A stretch of 64,000 nucleotides of DNA from an uncultured Alistipes sp. Its GTDB lineage: Bacteria; Bacteroidota; Bacteroidia; Bacteroidales; Rikenellaceae. Within the stretch, counting starts at the first letter, position 1. Every line of letters begins with the position of its first letter. The DNA lies in the NCBI GenBank assembly GCA_900542505.1, contig UQNV01000003.1, positions 1 to 64,000 on the forward strand, in the 5' to 3' direction. Positions 1-7,346 of the stretch are shown here, in pieces. The translations under genes and the position numbers were made by a program. Below the pieces are notes generated by a model. That model was not told the DNA's origin and did not search any database. It was given only the letters and a program-made list of their open reading frames with translations.

Positions 1-367
1 AGCGGTCCCGGATCCGAAAGGCACGGCATTTCATCTTTTTCCCGGTTTATGAATCTTTGTTCCTGCAAGCTTGCACTCGGATAACGCGCGCAGCCCCTCA
101 AAAGTTTCGCTCGCAAAGTGATGTGGCAGTGGTTGGCGTCGGTTGGCGTCGCGAGGGTGGACAAACTGCGGTGAAAACGCCGGTTTATAGCCATTCTGAT
201 TTGCGCATATGGCAAACGTGCCTATGATAATACACGGACAGAGACGGGATACGGGCTGTCGAGCCGGAAGCTCAAAAGGGTAGTTTGGGACGAAAGTCAT
301 GCAAACCGCATCTCCGAATCACCGGGAGGGACTGGAGTCGCAGACCGGTTGCGGATTCCGACAGGCC
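1..367. other. stretch with no confident gene
   Basis: No convincing gene is visible between the left window edge and the stop codon of the AraC-type gene. The base composition is less GC-rich than in the neighbouring genes. A 10-bp direct repeat, GGTTGGCGTC, occurs twice near 133-152. An 89-codon frame on the minus strand (31-300) has no recognisable domain and no promoter-like TAnnTTTG element ahead of it, so it is not called. The stretch may be the 3' side of a feature that starts outside the window. Confidence 0.4.
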
Positions 368-1267
368 TTATTCGCCCGCGCCGCGCCGATAATCTTCGAG
401 GTAGGCCGAGCAGGTCCGTCCGGCCTGCTGCTTGAAGAAGCGCATCAGGTGGCTCGGATCCGAGAAGCCGTACGCATCGGCCAGCTGGCTGACGCTGCGC
501 CTCTCGAAGAGTAGGTCGTTCTTCACAGCCTCCAGCAGCCGCTGTTTCAGCAGGTGTACGGCCGTGACGCCGAACTGATCCATGACAGCCCGGTTCAAGG
601 TCACGCGGCTCACGCGCAGCATCGAAGCATACTCCTCGACGCGTTGCACCTCACGGATATGCTCCTCGAGCAGCGCCTTGAAGCGGAAGGCGCAGTTATT
701 GCGCGGCAGCGTCACCGGCAGTCCATGGGCCGCGGCATAGTCGCGGTTGAGCGTCACCAGCAGGTAGTAGAGCACCGAGACGATCAGGTTGTAGCTGTCC
801 GAGGTCGGGGCGCGCAGTTCCGCCTTGATCTTCGCCAGCAGCCGGAGATACTCTGTAACGGTTTCCGGTCCGGCATCGAACCACGGCGGCGTGTCGGTCT
901 GGTAGCAGTAGAGCAGGCGGTAGACGAAGAACTTGTCAGCGAGGAACGTGCGCATGAAATCCTCGCGGAAGATTAGGAACGTGTAGTCGAGCTCCGCCTC
1001 GTCTACGAGCCAGCGCTGTTGCTGGTGGGGCGAGAGGAGCAGCACCATGCCGTCGTGCAGCTCGATGCGGCGTCCGCCGAGCAACAGCACGCCTCGGGCC
1101 CTGTGCAGGAAGAAGAACTCGAAGAAGTCGGTCCGGAAGAGCGGATTCTCGGTCAGTACGCCGCGGATCTCTTCGCTGCGGCCCGTATTGATGTAGAAGT
1201 CGACGCCGCACTGCGTCTTGCTGAACGGCACGGTGACCAGCCGTCGGGGATTTGTCGTTGTCTTCAT
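368..1267 (-). CDS. AraC-family transcriptional regulator
   Basis: Predicted 299-residue DNA-binding regulator. The N-terminal half looks like a cupin-type sensory domain (FFLHRARGVLLLGG, then LSPHQQQRW). The C-terminal ~100 residues form the double helix-turn-helix of AraC/XylS proteins (VEEYASMLRVSRVTLNRAV, then SVSQLADAYGFSDPSHLMRFF). The ATG at 1267 (MKTTTNPRR) is preferred to the upstream in-frame ATG at 1309, because the longer form would begin upstream of the promoter-like TATCTTTG at 1300-1293. The gene is divergent from the radical SAM gene at 1396. Family members sense small ligands or stress; the ligand here is unknown. Control of the neighbouring radical SAM/cupin genes is only a guess from position. 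Confidence 0.85.
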   Translation of the reverse strand: MKTTTNPRRLVTVPFSKTQCGVDFYINTGRSEEIRGVLTENPLFRTDFFEFFFLHRARGVLLLGGRRIELHDGMVLLLSPHQQQRWLVDEAELDYTFLIFREDFMRTFLADKFFVYRLLYCYQTDTPPWFDAGPETVTEYLRLLAKIKAELRAPTSDSYNLIVSVLYYLLVTLNRDYAAAHGLPVTLPRNNCAFRFKALLEEHIREVQRVEEYASMLRVSRVTLNRAVMDQFGVTAVHLLKQRLLEAVKNDLLFERRSVSQLADAYGFSDPSHLMRFFKQQAGRTCSAYLEDYRRGAGE

Positions 1268-1292
1268 CGCTCGCATCCGGTTTGTCCGAAGA

Positions 1293-1300
1293 CAAAGATA
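1293..1300 (-). promoter_or_regulatory. -7 element (TATCTTTG) of AraC-type gene
   Basis: The minus strand reads TATCTTTG, a perfect match to the Bacteroidetes TAnnTTTG element, about 25 nt ahead of the ATG at 1267. No good -33 TTTG is seen at the usual spacing; the nearest TTTTG is only 13 nt upstream. Confidence 0.5.
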
Positions 1301-1395
1301 CGACATCATTTATCAAAATGGCATACATTACCCCCTTTCGGGCATAGTTTTGCGCAAAAAATCTTCGGATCTTTGCCTCACAAAACATCCGGAAT

Positions 1396-2292
1396 ATGAA
1401 CCAGCAAGAGGAGATCATCCGCGACATCGACGTGCAGAGCGTCATGACCCGCTCGTCGCTGCCCGTGGGCGGTTATTCGGTCAACCCCTACGTGGGGTGT
1501 CCTCACGCCTGCCAATATTGCTACGCTTCGTTCATGAAGCGCTTCACGGGCCACACCGAACCCTGGGGATCGTTTCTCGATGTCAAACACTGGAAACCCG
1601 TCGGCAATCCGCACCGCTTCGACGGCCAGCGTATCGTCATCGGCTCGGTGACCGACGGCTACAATCCCTTCGAGGAGCAGTTTCAGCGCACGCGCCATCT
1701 GCTTGAGGAGCTGCGCGGCACGACGGCCGAGATCATGATCTGCACCAAGTCGGATCTTGTGCTGCGCGACCTGGACCTGTTGCGCACGTTCCCGCGCGTG
1801 ACGGTTTCGTGGTCAGTCAACACGCTGGACGAGGCTTTCCGTGCCGACATGGACCGCGCGGTGAGCATCGAGCGGCGTCTCGAGGCCATGCGGCAGGTCT
1901 ATGAGGCGGGCATCCGCACCGTCTGCTTCGTCTCGCCGATCTTTCCGGGCATCACGGACCCGAAGGCGATCATCGAACGGGTCCGGGAGTTTGCCGATCT
2001 CGTATGGCTCGAAAATCTCAACCTGCGCGGGTCGTTCAAGGCAACGATCCTGGCCTACATCCGCGAGAAGCACCCCCAGTTGGTGTCTTTGTACGAGGAG
2101 ATCTACAACCGCCGCCGGACGGATTACTGGCAGGCGCTCGAACTCGAGATGGCCGCCTATGCCGCAGCAAACGGAATGCCTTACCGGGTGAACAACCTGC
2201 CGTACGGACGCTCCGAGAAGGGCCGTCCCGTCGTGGTCAACTACTTCTATCACGAAAAAATCCGGTTCAACAACCGATCCTCGGAGCGGTAG
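1396..2292 (+). CDS. radical SAM protein, SPL-like family
   Basis: 298-residue radical S-adenosylmethionine enzyme. The [4Fe-4S]-binding CX3CX2C motif is C35-P-H-A-C39-Q-Y-C42, inside GCPHACQYCYASFMKRF. The order of motifs and the length resemble the spore-photoproduct-lyase-like radical SAM proteins often annotated in Bacteroidetes, many of unknown substrate. A GATCTTTG element at 1368-1375, with TTTTG at 1348-1352, may be its promoter; the ATG lies about 20 nt further on. The gene is followed after 39 nt by a cupin gene on the same strand, so the two may be co-transcribed. The family is secure but the substrate is not. Genuine spore photoproduct lyase activity is unlikely in this non-sporulating lineage. 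Confidence 0.85.
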   Translation: MNQQEEIIRDIDVQSVMTRSSLPVGGYSVNPYVGCPHACQYCYASFMKRFTGHTEPWGSFLDVKHWKPVGNPHRFDGQRIVIGSVTDGYNPFEEQFQRTRHLLEELRGTTAEIMICTKSDLVLRDLDLLRTFPRVTVSWSVNTLDEAFRADMDRAVSIERRLEAMRQVYEAGIRTVCFVSPIFPGITDPKAIIERVREFADLVWLENLNLRGSFKATILAYIREKHPQLVSLYEEIYNRRRTDYWQALELEMAAYAAANGMPYRVNNLPYGRSEKGRPVVVNYFYHEKIRFNNRSSER

Positions 2293-2331
2293 GATGCCGT
2301 AAACGGAAAACCTCTTAAAACACGATAAACG

Positions 2332-2781
2332 ATGAAACAGATTGAAAAGATCGCCGAATCCGAAAATTTCAGTGCAATCGGGCTCGGCAAATTGAGCGAA
2401 CTGAACGAATTCGTACTGGAGCTGAATCCGGCCGTCAAGATCCCGGGCAAGGTCTTCGGTGGTGCGGCCTTGCAGGCAACGGGTGCGGAGTTCTCCTTCC
2501 AGTCGTATGCCCCCGGCACGGAGACCGGGTTCCTCCACACCCACAAAACCCATGAGGAACTCTACTTCTTTCTCTCGGGCGAGGGTGAATTCCAGGTCGA
2601 CGGCAAGATCTTCCCGATCGGTGAAGGTTCGGTAGTGCGGGTAGCTCCTGCGGGACGACGTTCCGTCCGCAATACGGGCCGCGAGGCACTTGTCATGCTC
2701 TGCGTACAGTACAAGGGCGGGAGCTTTACGCCCGAGGACGCTACCGACGGTGTGATTCTGAACGAACCGGTTAGTTGGTAA
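2332..2781 (+). CDS. cupin-domain protein
   Basis: 149-residue small beta-barrel protein of the cupin_2 type. The first cupin metal motif is visible as HTHKTHEELYFFLSGEGEF (residues about 64-82), and the second as VRVAPAGRRSVRNTG, where the usual histidine is replaced. That weakens any claim of a fully occupied metal site. The N-terminal 40 residues are polar and lack a signal peptide, so the protein should be cytoplasmic. It follows the radical SAM gene by 39 nt, and a strong stem-loop at 2800-2838 closes the unit. The substrate is unknown. Single-domain cupins bind or isomerise small molecules such as sugars. Confidence 0.8.
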   Translation: MKQIEKIAESENFSAIGLGKLSELNEFVLELNPAVKIPGKVFGGAALQATGAEFSFQSYAPGTETGFLHTHKTHEELYFFLSGEGEFQVDGKIFPIGEGSVVRVAPAGRRSVRNTGREALVMLCVQYKGGSFTPEDATDGVILNEPVSW

Positions 2782-2799
2782 GGTTTCCATACCGTAAAT

Positions 2800-2838
2800 G
2801 ACAGGTGTGATACCGTTTGCAACGGCATCACGCCTGTC
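2800..2838 (+). terminator. intrinsic terminator-like hairpin after cupin gene
   Basis: An 18-bp imperfect dyad (GACAGGTGTGATACCGTT paired with AACGGCATCACGCCTGTC) around a 3-nt loop starts 19 nt after the cupin stop. It is followed by TTGCTT, only a weak U-tract. The integrase gene converges from the other side, so the stem may serve both strands. Confidence 0.6.
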
Positions 2839-2875
2839 TTGCTTACCGGCTGTTACCCGAAATAACACAACCGGT

Positions 2876-4093
2876 TTATGCCGTCAGCACCTTGCCGATG
2901 CGGCGCATCTCGCGGCTGATGTTCGCCTCGGAGATCTTCGCATAGCGCCGGGTCATGTTCGTATTCGTATGGCCCAGAATCTTGGCGATAATGTCGATCG
3001 GCATCCCGTATTCAATCGCCAGCGTGGCGAACGTATGGCGCGCCAGGTAGGTCGTCAGTTCGATTTTCAGCCCCAACAATCGGCTCCACTCGTGCAGGGC
3101 CTTATTCACGTGTTTCAGCACCTTACGCACTCGGTCGTAAATCTGTTGCTCGGTCTTGTGTATGCGGCGGTCGAGTATCGGGAAAATATAATCCTCGTCC
3201 GCATGGTCGGATTTGGCGTATTTGCCGATAATCGCTTTCGACTGTTCCGAGAGGTGGCAGGTCATCTCCTTGCTGGTTTTGTGGCGGGCATAGTAGATTC
3301 TTTCCTCGTCCATATCGCAGTAACGCAGGGTGGCGATGTCTTTGAAATTGATGCCTGCCGAGAGGTACGAAAACAGGAAAATGTCCCGTGCGAAATCCAG
3401 ATAGGCCGAACCGTCGGCGGGTATCTCCGCCTGCATCAGCCGTTGCACCTCCTCCTTGCGGATGGCACGTTTGCGGGTGGCGGTCCACAACCGTCCGATT
3501 TTGAATTGCAGGAACGGACTGTGCGGCGTGGTGAAAATCCCCTCGGCAAGAGCCTTGTTATAGACGGCTTTCAGAACGCTGAATTTCGTGGCTATCGAAT
3601 TGCTCTTGTTTCCCTTTTTCATTAGGAACAGTTCGAAATCACGCAGGTAGCCGACCGTAATTTCGTCGAAACGGATATTGGTCGAGCGGAATTGTTGCAG
3701 GAGTGAAAACGTGACCTTGTGTTTCGATGCCGAGCCGATTTTACCCACCGATTCCAACTGTGCAATCGTGCGGCGGAAATATTCGGCTATCGTGCAATAG
3801 ACCCTCCGTCCGTCGGTTTCCAGCACATTGTCCAGCGTTACGGGGACCTCCAACGCTTCGAGCCGTTTGATGCGCTTGTCGTATTTCTCGATTTGCTCGT
3901 AAATCCGTAGCTGAACGGCGGGATTTTGGGTTTTAAGCGTTTGGGTGTCGAAATCCCAATCGTCGGCGGGGATATTGATTCCCGTACTTACATAGCGGCT
4001 GCGGCGATTGACGGTAAAACGCAGGTAGATGTTCGTGGTGCGGTTTTGATTGATGCGGTCTTTTCTGCAAATGGCATTGATGCTGACACTCAT
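2876..4093 (-). CDS. tyrosine recombinase / site-specific integrase
   Basis: 405-residue tyrosine recombinase of the Bacteroides type. It has an N-terminal arm-binding region (1-90), a SAM-like core-binding domain (about 110-205) and a C-terminal catalytic domain. Visible catalytic residues are K in ARHKTSKEM, R352 in LARHTFAT, H375 in LGHTN and the nucleophile Y384 in RRYAKI. The first catalytic arginine, usually in a TGxR motif, is replaced in LSAGINFKDIATL, as known for IntDOT-type enzymes, and the H of HxxR reads Y. It lies just beyond the 3' end of tRNA-Gly, a classic integration position. No excisionase, relaxase or cargo is visible, so it may be a remnant or a minimal element. Confidence 0.9.
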   Translation of the reverse strand: MSVSINAICRKDRINQNRTTNIYLRFTVNRRSRYVSTGINIPADDWDFDTQTLKTQNPAVQLRIYEQIEKYDKRIKRLEALEVPVTLDNVLETDGRRVYCTIAEYFRRTIAQLESVGKIGSASKHKVTFSLLQQFRSTNIRFDEITVGYLRDFELFLMKKGNKSNSIATKFSVLKAVYNKALAEGIFTTPHSPFLQFKIGRLWTATRKRAIRKEEVQRLMQAEIPADGSAYLDFARDIFLFSYLSAGINFKDIATLRYCDMDEERIYYARHKTSKEMTCHLSEQSKAIIGKYAKSDHADEDYIFPILDRRIHKTEQQIYDRVRKVLKHVNKALHEWSRLLGLKIELTTYLARHTFATLAIEYGMPIDIIAKILGHTNTNMTRRYAKISEANISREMRRIGKVLTA

Positions 4094-4168
4094 AATGTTG
4101 CGACATTATGCAGACAAGCGCGAGCGGTGTTTTACCGCCGTAAAACATGGTTAAACAAATGGTAAAAC
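4091..4168. repeat. inverted and direct repeats at integrase 5' end
   Basis: CATAATG-TTGCGA-CATTATG (4091-4110) is a perfect 7-bp dyad that overlaps the integrase start codon. GTTTTAC-CGCC-GTAAAAC (4129-4146) is another perfect dyad. Two related words, ATGGTTAAAC and ATGGTAAAAC, follow at 4147-4168. Such clusters can be autoregulatory operators or arm-type integrase sites; the sequence alone does not distinguish these. Confidence 0.5.
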
Positions 4169-4234
4169 ATTCTTCGGAAAACGGCGCGAAAAAGGCATTA
4201 TGGAAAGTTTTATTTCGCACCCGTAAAAAGATAA

Positions 4235-4264
4235 ACGAGCGATAATTCATTGATTATCACTCGT
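4235..4264 (-). terminator. terminator of tRNA-Gly
   Basis: On the minus strand, ACGAGTGATAAT pairs with ATTATCGCTCGT around a CAATGA loop. It is followed by a TTTATCTTTTT tract, 9 nt after the tRNA 3' end. This is a convincing intrinsic terminator. Confidence 0.75.
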
Positions 4265-4272
4265 TTTCGAAG

Positions 4273-4345
4273 AGCGGAAAACGGGACTCGGACCCGCGAC
4301 CTCAACCTTGGCAAGGTTGCGCTCTACCAACTGAGCTATTTCCGC
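4273..4345 (-). tRNA. tRNA-Gly (GCC)
   Basis: The 73-nt cloverleaf fits well: acceptor GCGGAAA/TTTCCGC, D-arm GCTC-AGTTGGTA-GAGC, anticodon arm CAACC-TTGCCAA-GGTTG with anticodon GCC, and T-arm GCGGG-TCCGAGT-CCCGT. The discriminator base is T, and no CCA is encoded. Its 3' end points toward the integrase gene, which makes this gene the likely attachment site of a former or minimal integrated element. Confidence 0.95.
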
Positions 4346-4540
4346 ATTGAGCAGCAACGTTTGTCGTTTGCGAGTGCAAAGGTAGGTAAAAAAAACGCAC
4401 TTCCAAATTTTTAGCCTCTTTTTTTTGATTTTTTGTGCTTTTATTCCCGGAAGAGCAGGGTAGAGAGTTGTATGTCGTTGATAATAAGGCTCGATTCAAA
4501 ATACTCCTCCGGGGTGCGCGTAAATTCCGCTGCGAACCGT

Positions 4541-4548
4541 TATCTTTG
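4541..4548 (+). promoter_or_regulatory. -7 element giving a nearly leaderless start
   Basis: TATCTTTG is followed by only 5 nt and then the ATG of the acyl-CoA reductase gene. Transcription would start at or next to the start codon. No clear -33 TTTG is seen. Confidence 0.55.
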
Positions 4549-4553
4549 CCTTC

Positions 4554-5546
4554 ATGAAAGAGACTATCGAAATCTTTTCGGAACTGGGCCGACGGCTGCG
4601 CGGTTTCGGCACCGATGTCGCGCAGCAGCGGGTCATCGAGCGGGCCTGTGCGGCCAACGGCTGGTTTACGCCCCGCGACATCCGGCGGGCCGTGGAGGCC
4701 ATCTCCTCGCAGATGCTCGACCCCGAGCGGCTTCGCTGCTGGCTTGCGGCTTATGAGGGCATTCCCGTGGCCGAGCCTCGCCGTGTGCTGGTGGTCATGG
4801 CCGGCAATATCCCGCTGGTTGGATTCTTCGACCTGCTGTGCGTTGTGGCGAGCGGCCATCGCTGTCTGGTCAAGCCGGCGGCCAAGGACCGCGAACTGAT
4901 GGAGTACATCTGTGGGCTGCTGCGTGAAATCGAGCCCGCGGTCGCCATCGAGGAGTATGACGGACGGGCGGCGGTCGACGGGGTTATTGCTACCGGCAGC
5001 GACAATGCGAACCGCTATTTCCGCAGCCGCTACGGCGGTATCCCGGCACTGTTGCGCGGCAATCGCCACTCGGTGGCCGTCCTGTCGGGCTGCGAGAGCG
5101 AGTCGCAGCTGGAGGGGCTCGCGGATGATATCTGGGCCTATTCGGGACTGGGGTGCCGCAACGTGTCGCTGCTCTTTGTCCCCGAAGGGTACGACCTGCG
5201 GCTGCGGGTGCCCGACGGGATGAATCCCAAGTTTGTCAACAACTACCGCCAGGCGCGTGCGCTGCTGACGATGGAGGGGCAGCCTTTCGTCGATGCCGGC
5301 GGTGCGTTGCTGGTCAGTCGCCGCGACTTCCCCCGCATGCTCAGCGAGCTGGCTGTGGCCGAATACCGGACGACGGCGGAGGTCGACGAGTGGCTCGCCG
5401 CTCACGACGGCGAATTGCAGTGTGTCGTCTCGACGTGCGTCGACCATTCGCGGCGGGTCGATTTCGGTCGGGCACAGTCGCCGACGCTCATGGACTATCC
5501 CGACGACCGCGATATTCTCCGTTTTTTGATAACGGAGCTCCGATAA
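4554..5546 (+). CDS. acyl-CoA reductase, LuxC-like
   Basis: 330-residue protein resembling the LuxC/acyl-CoA reductase branch of the aldehyde dehydrogenase superfamily, which reduces acyl-CoA or acyl-enzyme to aldehyde with NADPH. Supporting segments are VVMAGNIPLVGFFDLLCVV (nucleotide-fold entry), LVKPAAKD, VIATGSDNANRYF, and YSGLGCRNVSLLFVP, in which C201 sits where the acylated cysteine of LuxC-type enzymes is expected. It is shorter than luminous-bacteria LuxC (about 480), as is common in Bacteroidetes. There is no signal peptide. The promoter TATCTTTG abuts the ATG. The downstream neighbour has its own promoter. The physiological acyl substrate is unknown. Confidence 0.8.
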   Translation: MKETIEIFSELGRRLRGFGTDVAQQRVIERACAANGWFTPRDIRRAVEAISSQMLDPERLRCWLAAYEGIPVAEPRRVLVVMAGNIPLVGFFDLLCVVASGHRCLVKPAAKDRELMEYICGLLREIEPAVAIEEYDGRAAVDGVIATGSDNANRYFRSRYGGIPALLRGNRHSVAVLSGCESESQLEGLADDIWAYSGLGCRNVSLLFVPEGYDLRLRVPDGMNPKFVNNYRQARALLTMEGQPFVDAGGALLVSRRDFPRMLSELAVAEYRTTAEVDEWLAAHDGELQCVVSTCVDHSRRVDFGRAQSPTLMDYPDDRDILRFLITELR

Positions 5547-5552
5547 ATATTG

Positions 5553-5560
5553 TATCTTTG
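5553..5560 (+). promoter_or_regulatory. -7 element upstream of pRiA4b ORF-3-like gene
   Basis: TATCTTTG lies 23 nt ahead of the ATG at 5584, in the short gap after the reductase gene. It suggests separate transcription of the downstream gene and miaA. Confidence 0.5.
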
Positions 5561-5583
5561 GACGAACAAACAGTTTTTGTGCT

Positions 5584-6093
5584 ATGTCGATGATATTTCG
5601 GTTCCGCATGCTGAGCGACGAGAACGACAACTTCGTACGCGACTACGAAGTGCCGTACGACATGACGTTGCTCGATTTTCACCGCTTCCTGCTCGAGGCG
5701 CTCGAGTACGAGGAGTGCATGACGTCGTTCTTCACGGCCAACGAGCGGTGGGAGAAGCTCGGGGAGTTTACCCTCATGGAGATGGGCGACGATGCGCCCG
5801 ATGCTCCGCGGGCGATGGAGTCCGTGACGCTCGGGCAAATCATCCACAACCGCCGCGACCGGTTGATTTATCTCTTCGACATGTTCGGCGACCGGGCCTA
5901 CTTCCTTGAGCTGACGGGGGCCTATGAGGAGCGGCCGGGCGAATCCTACCCGCGGGAAATCTATGCGCAGGAGGAGGTGCCCGACCAGTATCGCGCCGGA
6001 GCCGTCCAGTCGGGCGAGGGCTCGATTTTCGACGAGATGATGGGCGATTTCCGCGACTTCGAGGGGGATGACAACTACGACGACGAATACTGA
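5584..6093 (+). CDS. pRiA4b ORF-3-like / IS1096 TnpR-passenger-like protein
   Basis: 169-residue soluble protein that looks like the plasmid pRiA4b ORF-3-like family. The pattern FRFRMLSDENDNFVRDYEV, then LLDFHRFLLEALEYE, and the LTLG...RLIYLFDMFGDRAYFLEL section fit that fold. The C-terminal ~25 residues are strongly acidic (EMMGDFRDFEGDDNYDDEY). No enzymatic motif is known. Despite the family name, members are common chromosomal genes in Bacteroidetes and need not be mobile. Its last 26 nt overlap miaA, which suggests translational coupling. Function is unknown. Confidence 0.75.
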   Translation: MSMIFRFRMLSDENDNFVRDYEVPYDMTLLDFHRFLLEALEYEECMTSFFTANERWEKLGEFTLMEMGDDAPDAPRAMESVTLGQIIHNRRDRLIYLFDMFGDRAYFLELTGAYEERPGESYPREIYAQEEVPDQYRAGAVQSGEGSIFDEMMGDFRDFEGDDNYDDEY

Positions 6094-6991
6094 CAGGCGG
6101 CTCATTGTGGTCGTAGGCGCCACGGGGTCGGGCAAGACCGACCTCGCCATTGCGCTTGCGCAGCATTACGGGGCGCCGATTGTCTCGACCGACTCGCGGC
6201 AGTTCTACCGCGGCATGCCCATCGGTACGGCCCAGCCGACGGCCGCGCAGCTTCGTGCGGCCGAACACCACTTCATCGCCTCGCATGACATCACCGAGGA
6301 GTTGAGCTGCGGCAGCTACGAGGTTCAGGCTCTGGAGCTTCTCGACCGGCTCTTCGCGACGCACGACACCGTGGTTGCGGTCGGCGGCTCGGGACTCTAC
6401 GTCAAGGCGCTGTGCGAAGGGCTGGACGACCTGCCGCAGACTGACCCCGAGTTGCGGGAACGGCTCAATGCCGAACTGCGCGAGCAGGGTGTTGAGGCTA
6501 TGGCCGAGCGGCTGCGCGAGTTGGACCCTCGCTACTACGAACAGGTCGACCGCAGCAATCCGGCGCGGGTGCTGCGGGCCGTGGAGGTATGTCTCCAGAC
6601 GGGGCGTCCCTTTTCCGAGCTGCGGCTCGGTGGGCGGCGCGAGCGGCCTTTCGCCATCGTGAAAATCGGTATCGAGATGGAGCGCGGGGAGCTCTACGAG
6701 CGCATCAACCGCCGCGTCGACGCCATGATGGCCGAGGGGCTCGAGGCCGAGGCCCGGGCGCTCTATCCCTGCCGGCATCTGAATGCGCTGCGTACGGTGG
6801 GCTACCGCGAACTGTTCGACTACTTCGACGGACGTTGCTCCTACGACGAGGCGGTCGAGGCCATCAAGCGCAATACGAGGCACTATGCCAAGCGCCAAAT
6901 GACCTGGTTCCGGCGCGACGGGGAGATTCGCTGGTTCCGGCGCGACGACCTCGGGGCGATGTTCCGCTATGTGGATTTTGGCGAATCGTAA
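6068..6991 (+). CDS. miaA: tRNA dimethylallyltransferase MiaA
   Basis: 307-residue cytosolic enzyme that transfers dimethylallyl to the N6 of A37 in tRNAs reading codons that start with U. The P-loop is GATGSGKT (residues 17-24). It is followed by the MiaA signature STDSRQFYRGMPIGTAQPT, then VGGSGLYVKAL, then the C-terminal TVGYRELFDYFDG and RNTRHYAKRQMTWFRRD motifs. Length is normal. The ATG at 6068 lies inside the upstream gene, a 26-nt overlap, and its product begins with several threonines before RLIVVVGATGSGKT. A nearby downstream tRNA-Leu(UAA) reads UUA codons and is itself a typical MiaA substrate class. Confidence 0.97.
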   Translation: MTTTTTNTDRRLIVVVGATGSGKTDLAIALAQHYGAPIVSTDSRQFYRGMPIGTAQPTAAQLRAAEHHFIASHDITEELSCGSYEVQALELLDRLFATHDTVVAVGGSGLYVKALCEGLDDLPQTDPELRERLNAELREQGVEAMAERLRELDPRYYEQVDRSNPARVLRAVEVCLQTGRPFSELRLGGRRERPFAIVKIGIEMERGELYERINRRVDAMMAEGLEAEARALYPCRHLNALRTVGYRELFDYFDGRCSYDEAVEAIKRNTRHYAKRQMTWFRRDGEIRWFRRDDLGAMFRYVDFGES

Positions 6992-7008
6992 ATTATTTCT
7001 TATTTTTG
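6976..7008 (+). promoter_or_regulatory. promoter of tRNA-Leu
   Basis: TTTTG (6976-6980) lies 20 nt from TATTTTTG (7001-7008), matching the Bacteroidetes -33/-7 layout. A GC-rich palindrome, CGCCTCCGCGCGGAGGCG (7012-7029), lies between the promoter and the mature tRNA 5' end. It would form a stem in the precursor leader. Confidence 0.65.
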
Positions 7009-7032
7009 CAGCGCCTCCGCGCGGAGGCGGGA

Positions 7033-7118
7033 GCTCGGATGGTGGAATAGGTAGACACGCCGGACTTAAAATCCTGTGACCAGCAATGGTCGTGCGGGTT
7101 CGATTCCCGCTCCGAGTA
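7033..7118 (+). tRNA. tRNA-Leu (UAA)
   Basis: 86-nt class II tRNA. The acceptor is GCTCGGA/TCCGAGT with a G-U first pair, and the discriminator is A. The anticodon loop is CTTAAAA with anticodon TAA, a long variable arm follows (TGACCAGCAATGGTCG), and the T-arm is GCGGG-TTCGATT-CCCGC. One anticodon-stem pair looks mismatched. No CCA is encoded. Confidence 0.95.
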
Positions 7119-7247
7119 CACAACATGTCGATGCGCATATCCGACTGATTGCAAGAGCCTTCGAGCAATCGGTCGGTTTCTTTTTCCAGCGGTCCTCCGG
7201 TCGGGTGTTCCATAGTTCGCGGAAAGGGGCTGCAGGGGCGTTTTTTA

Positions 7248-7278
7248 TTTTGAAATCCGAAATAATGCATTATCTTTG
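7248..7278 (+). promoter_or_regulatory. promoter of rho
   Basis: TTTTG (7248-7252) and TATCTTTG (7271-7278) are separated by 18 nt. The predicted start is near 7284, leaving a leader of about 60 nt before the rho ATG at 7347. Confidence 0.65.
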
Positions 7279-7346
7279 CATGCGAATTCCAATCGCCGGG
7301 CATCCGCTCGGAATCAATCATTAAGAATTTATACGTTTACCTTTTT

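Noticed and set aside
31-300. 89-codon frame on the minus strand near the left edge
   Set aside because: No domain, odd composition, no promoter-like element; not distinguishable from chance.
4302-5630. 442-codon minus-strand frame over tRNA-Gly and the reductase gene
   Set aside because: Runs through a tRNA gene and opposite a clear enzyme.
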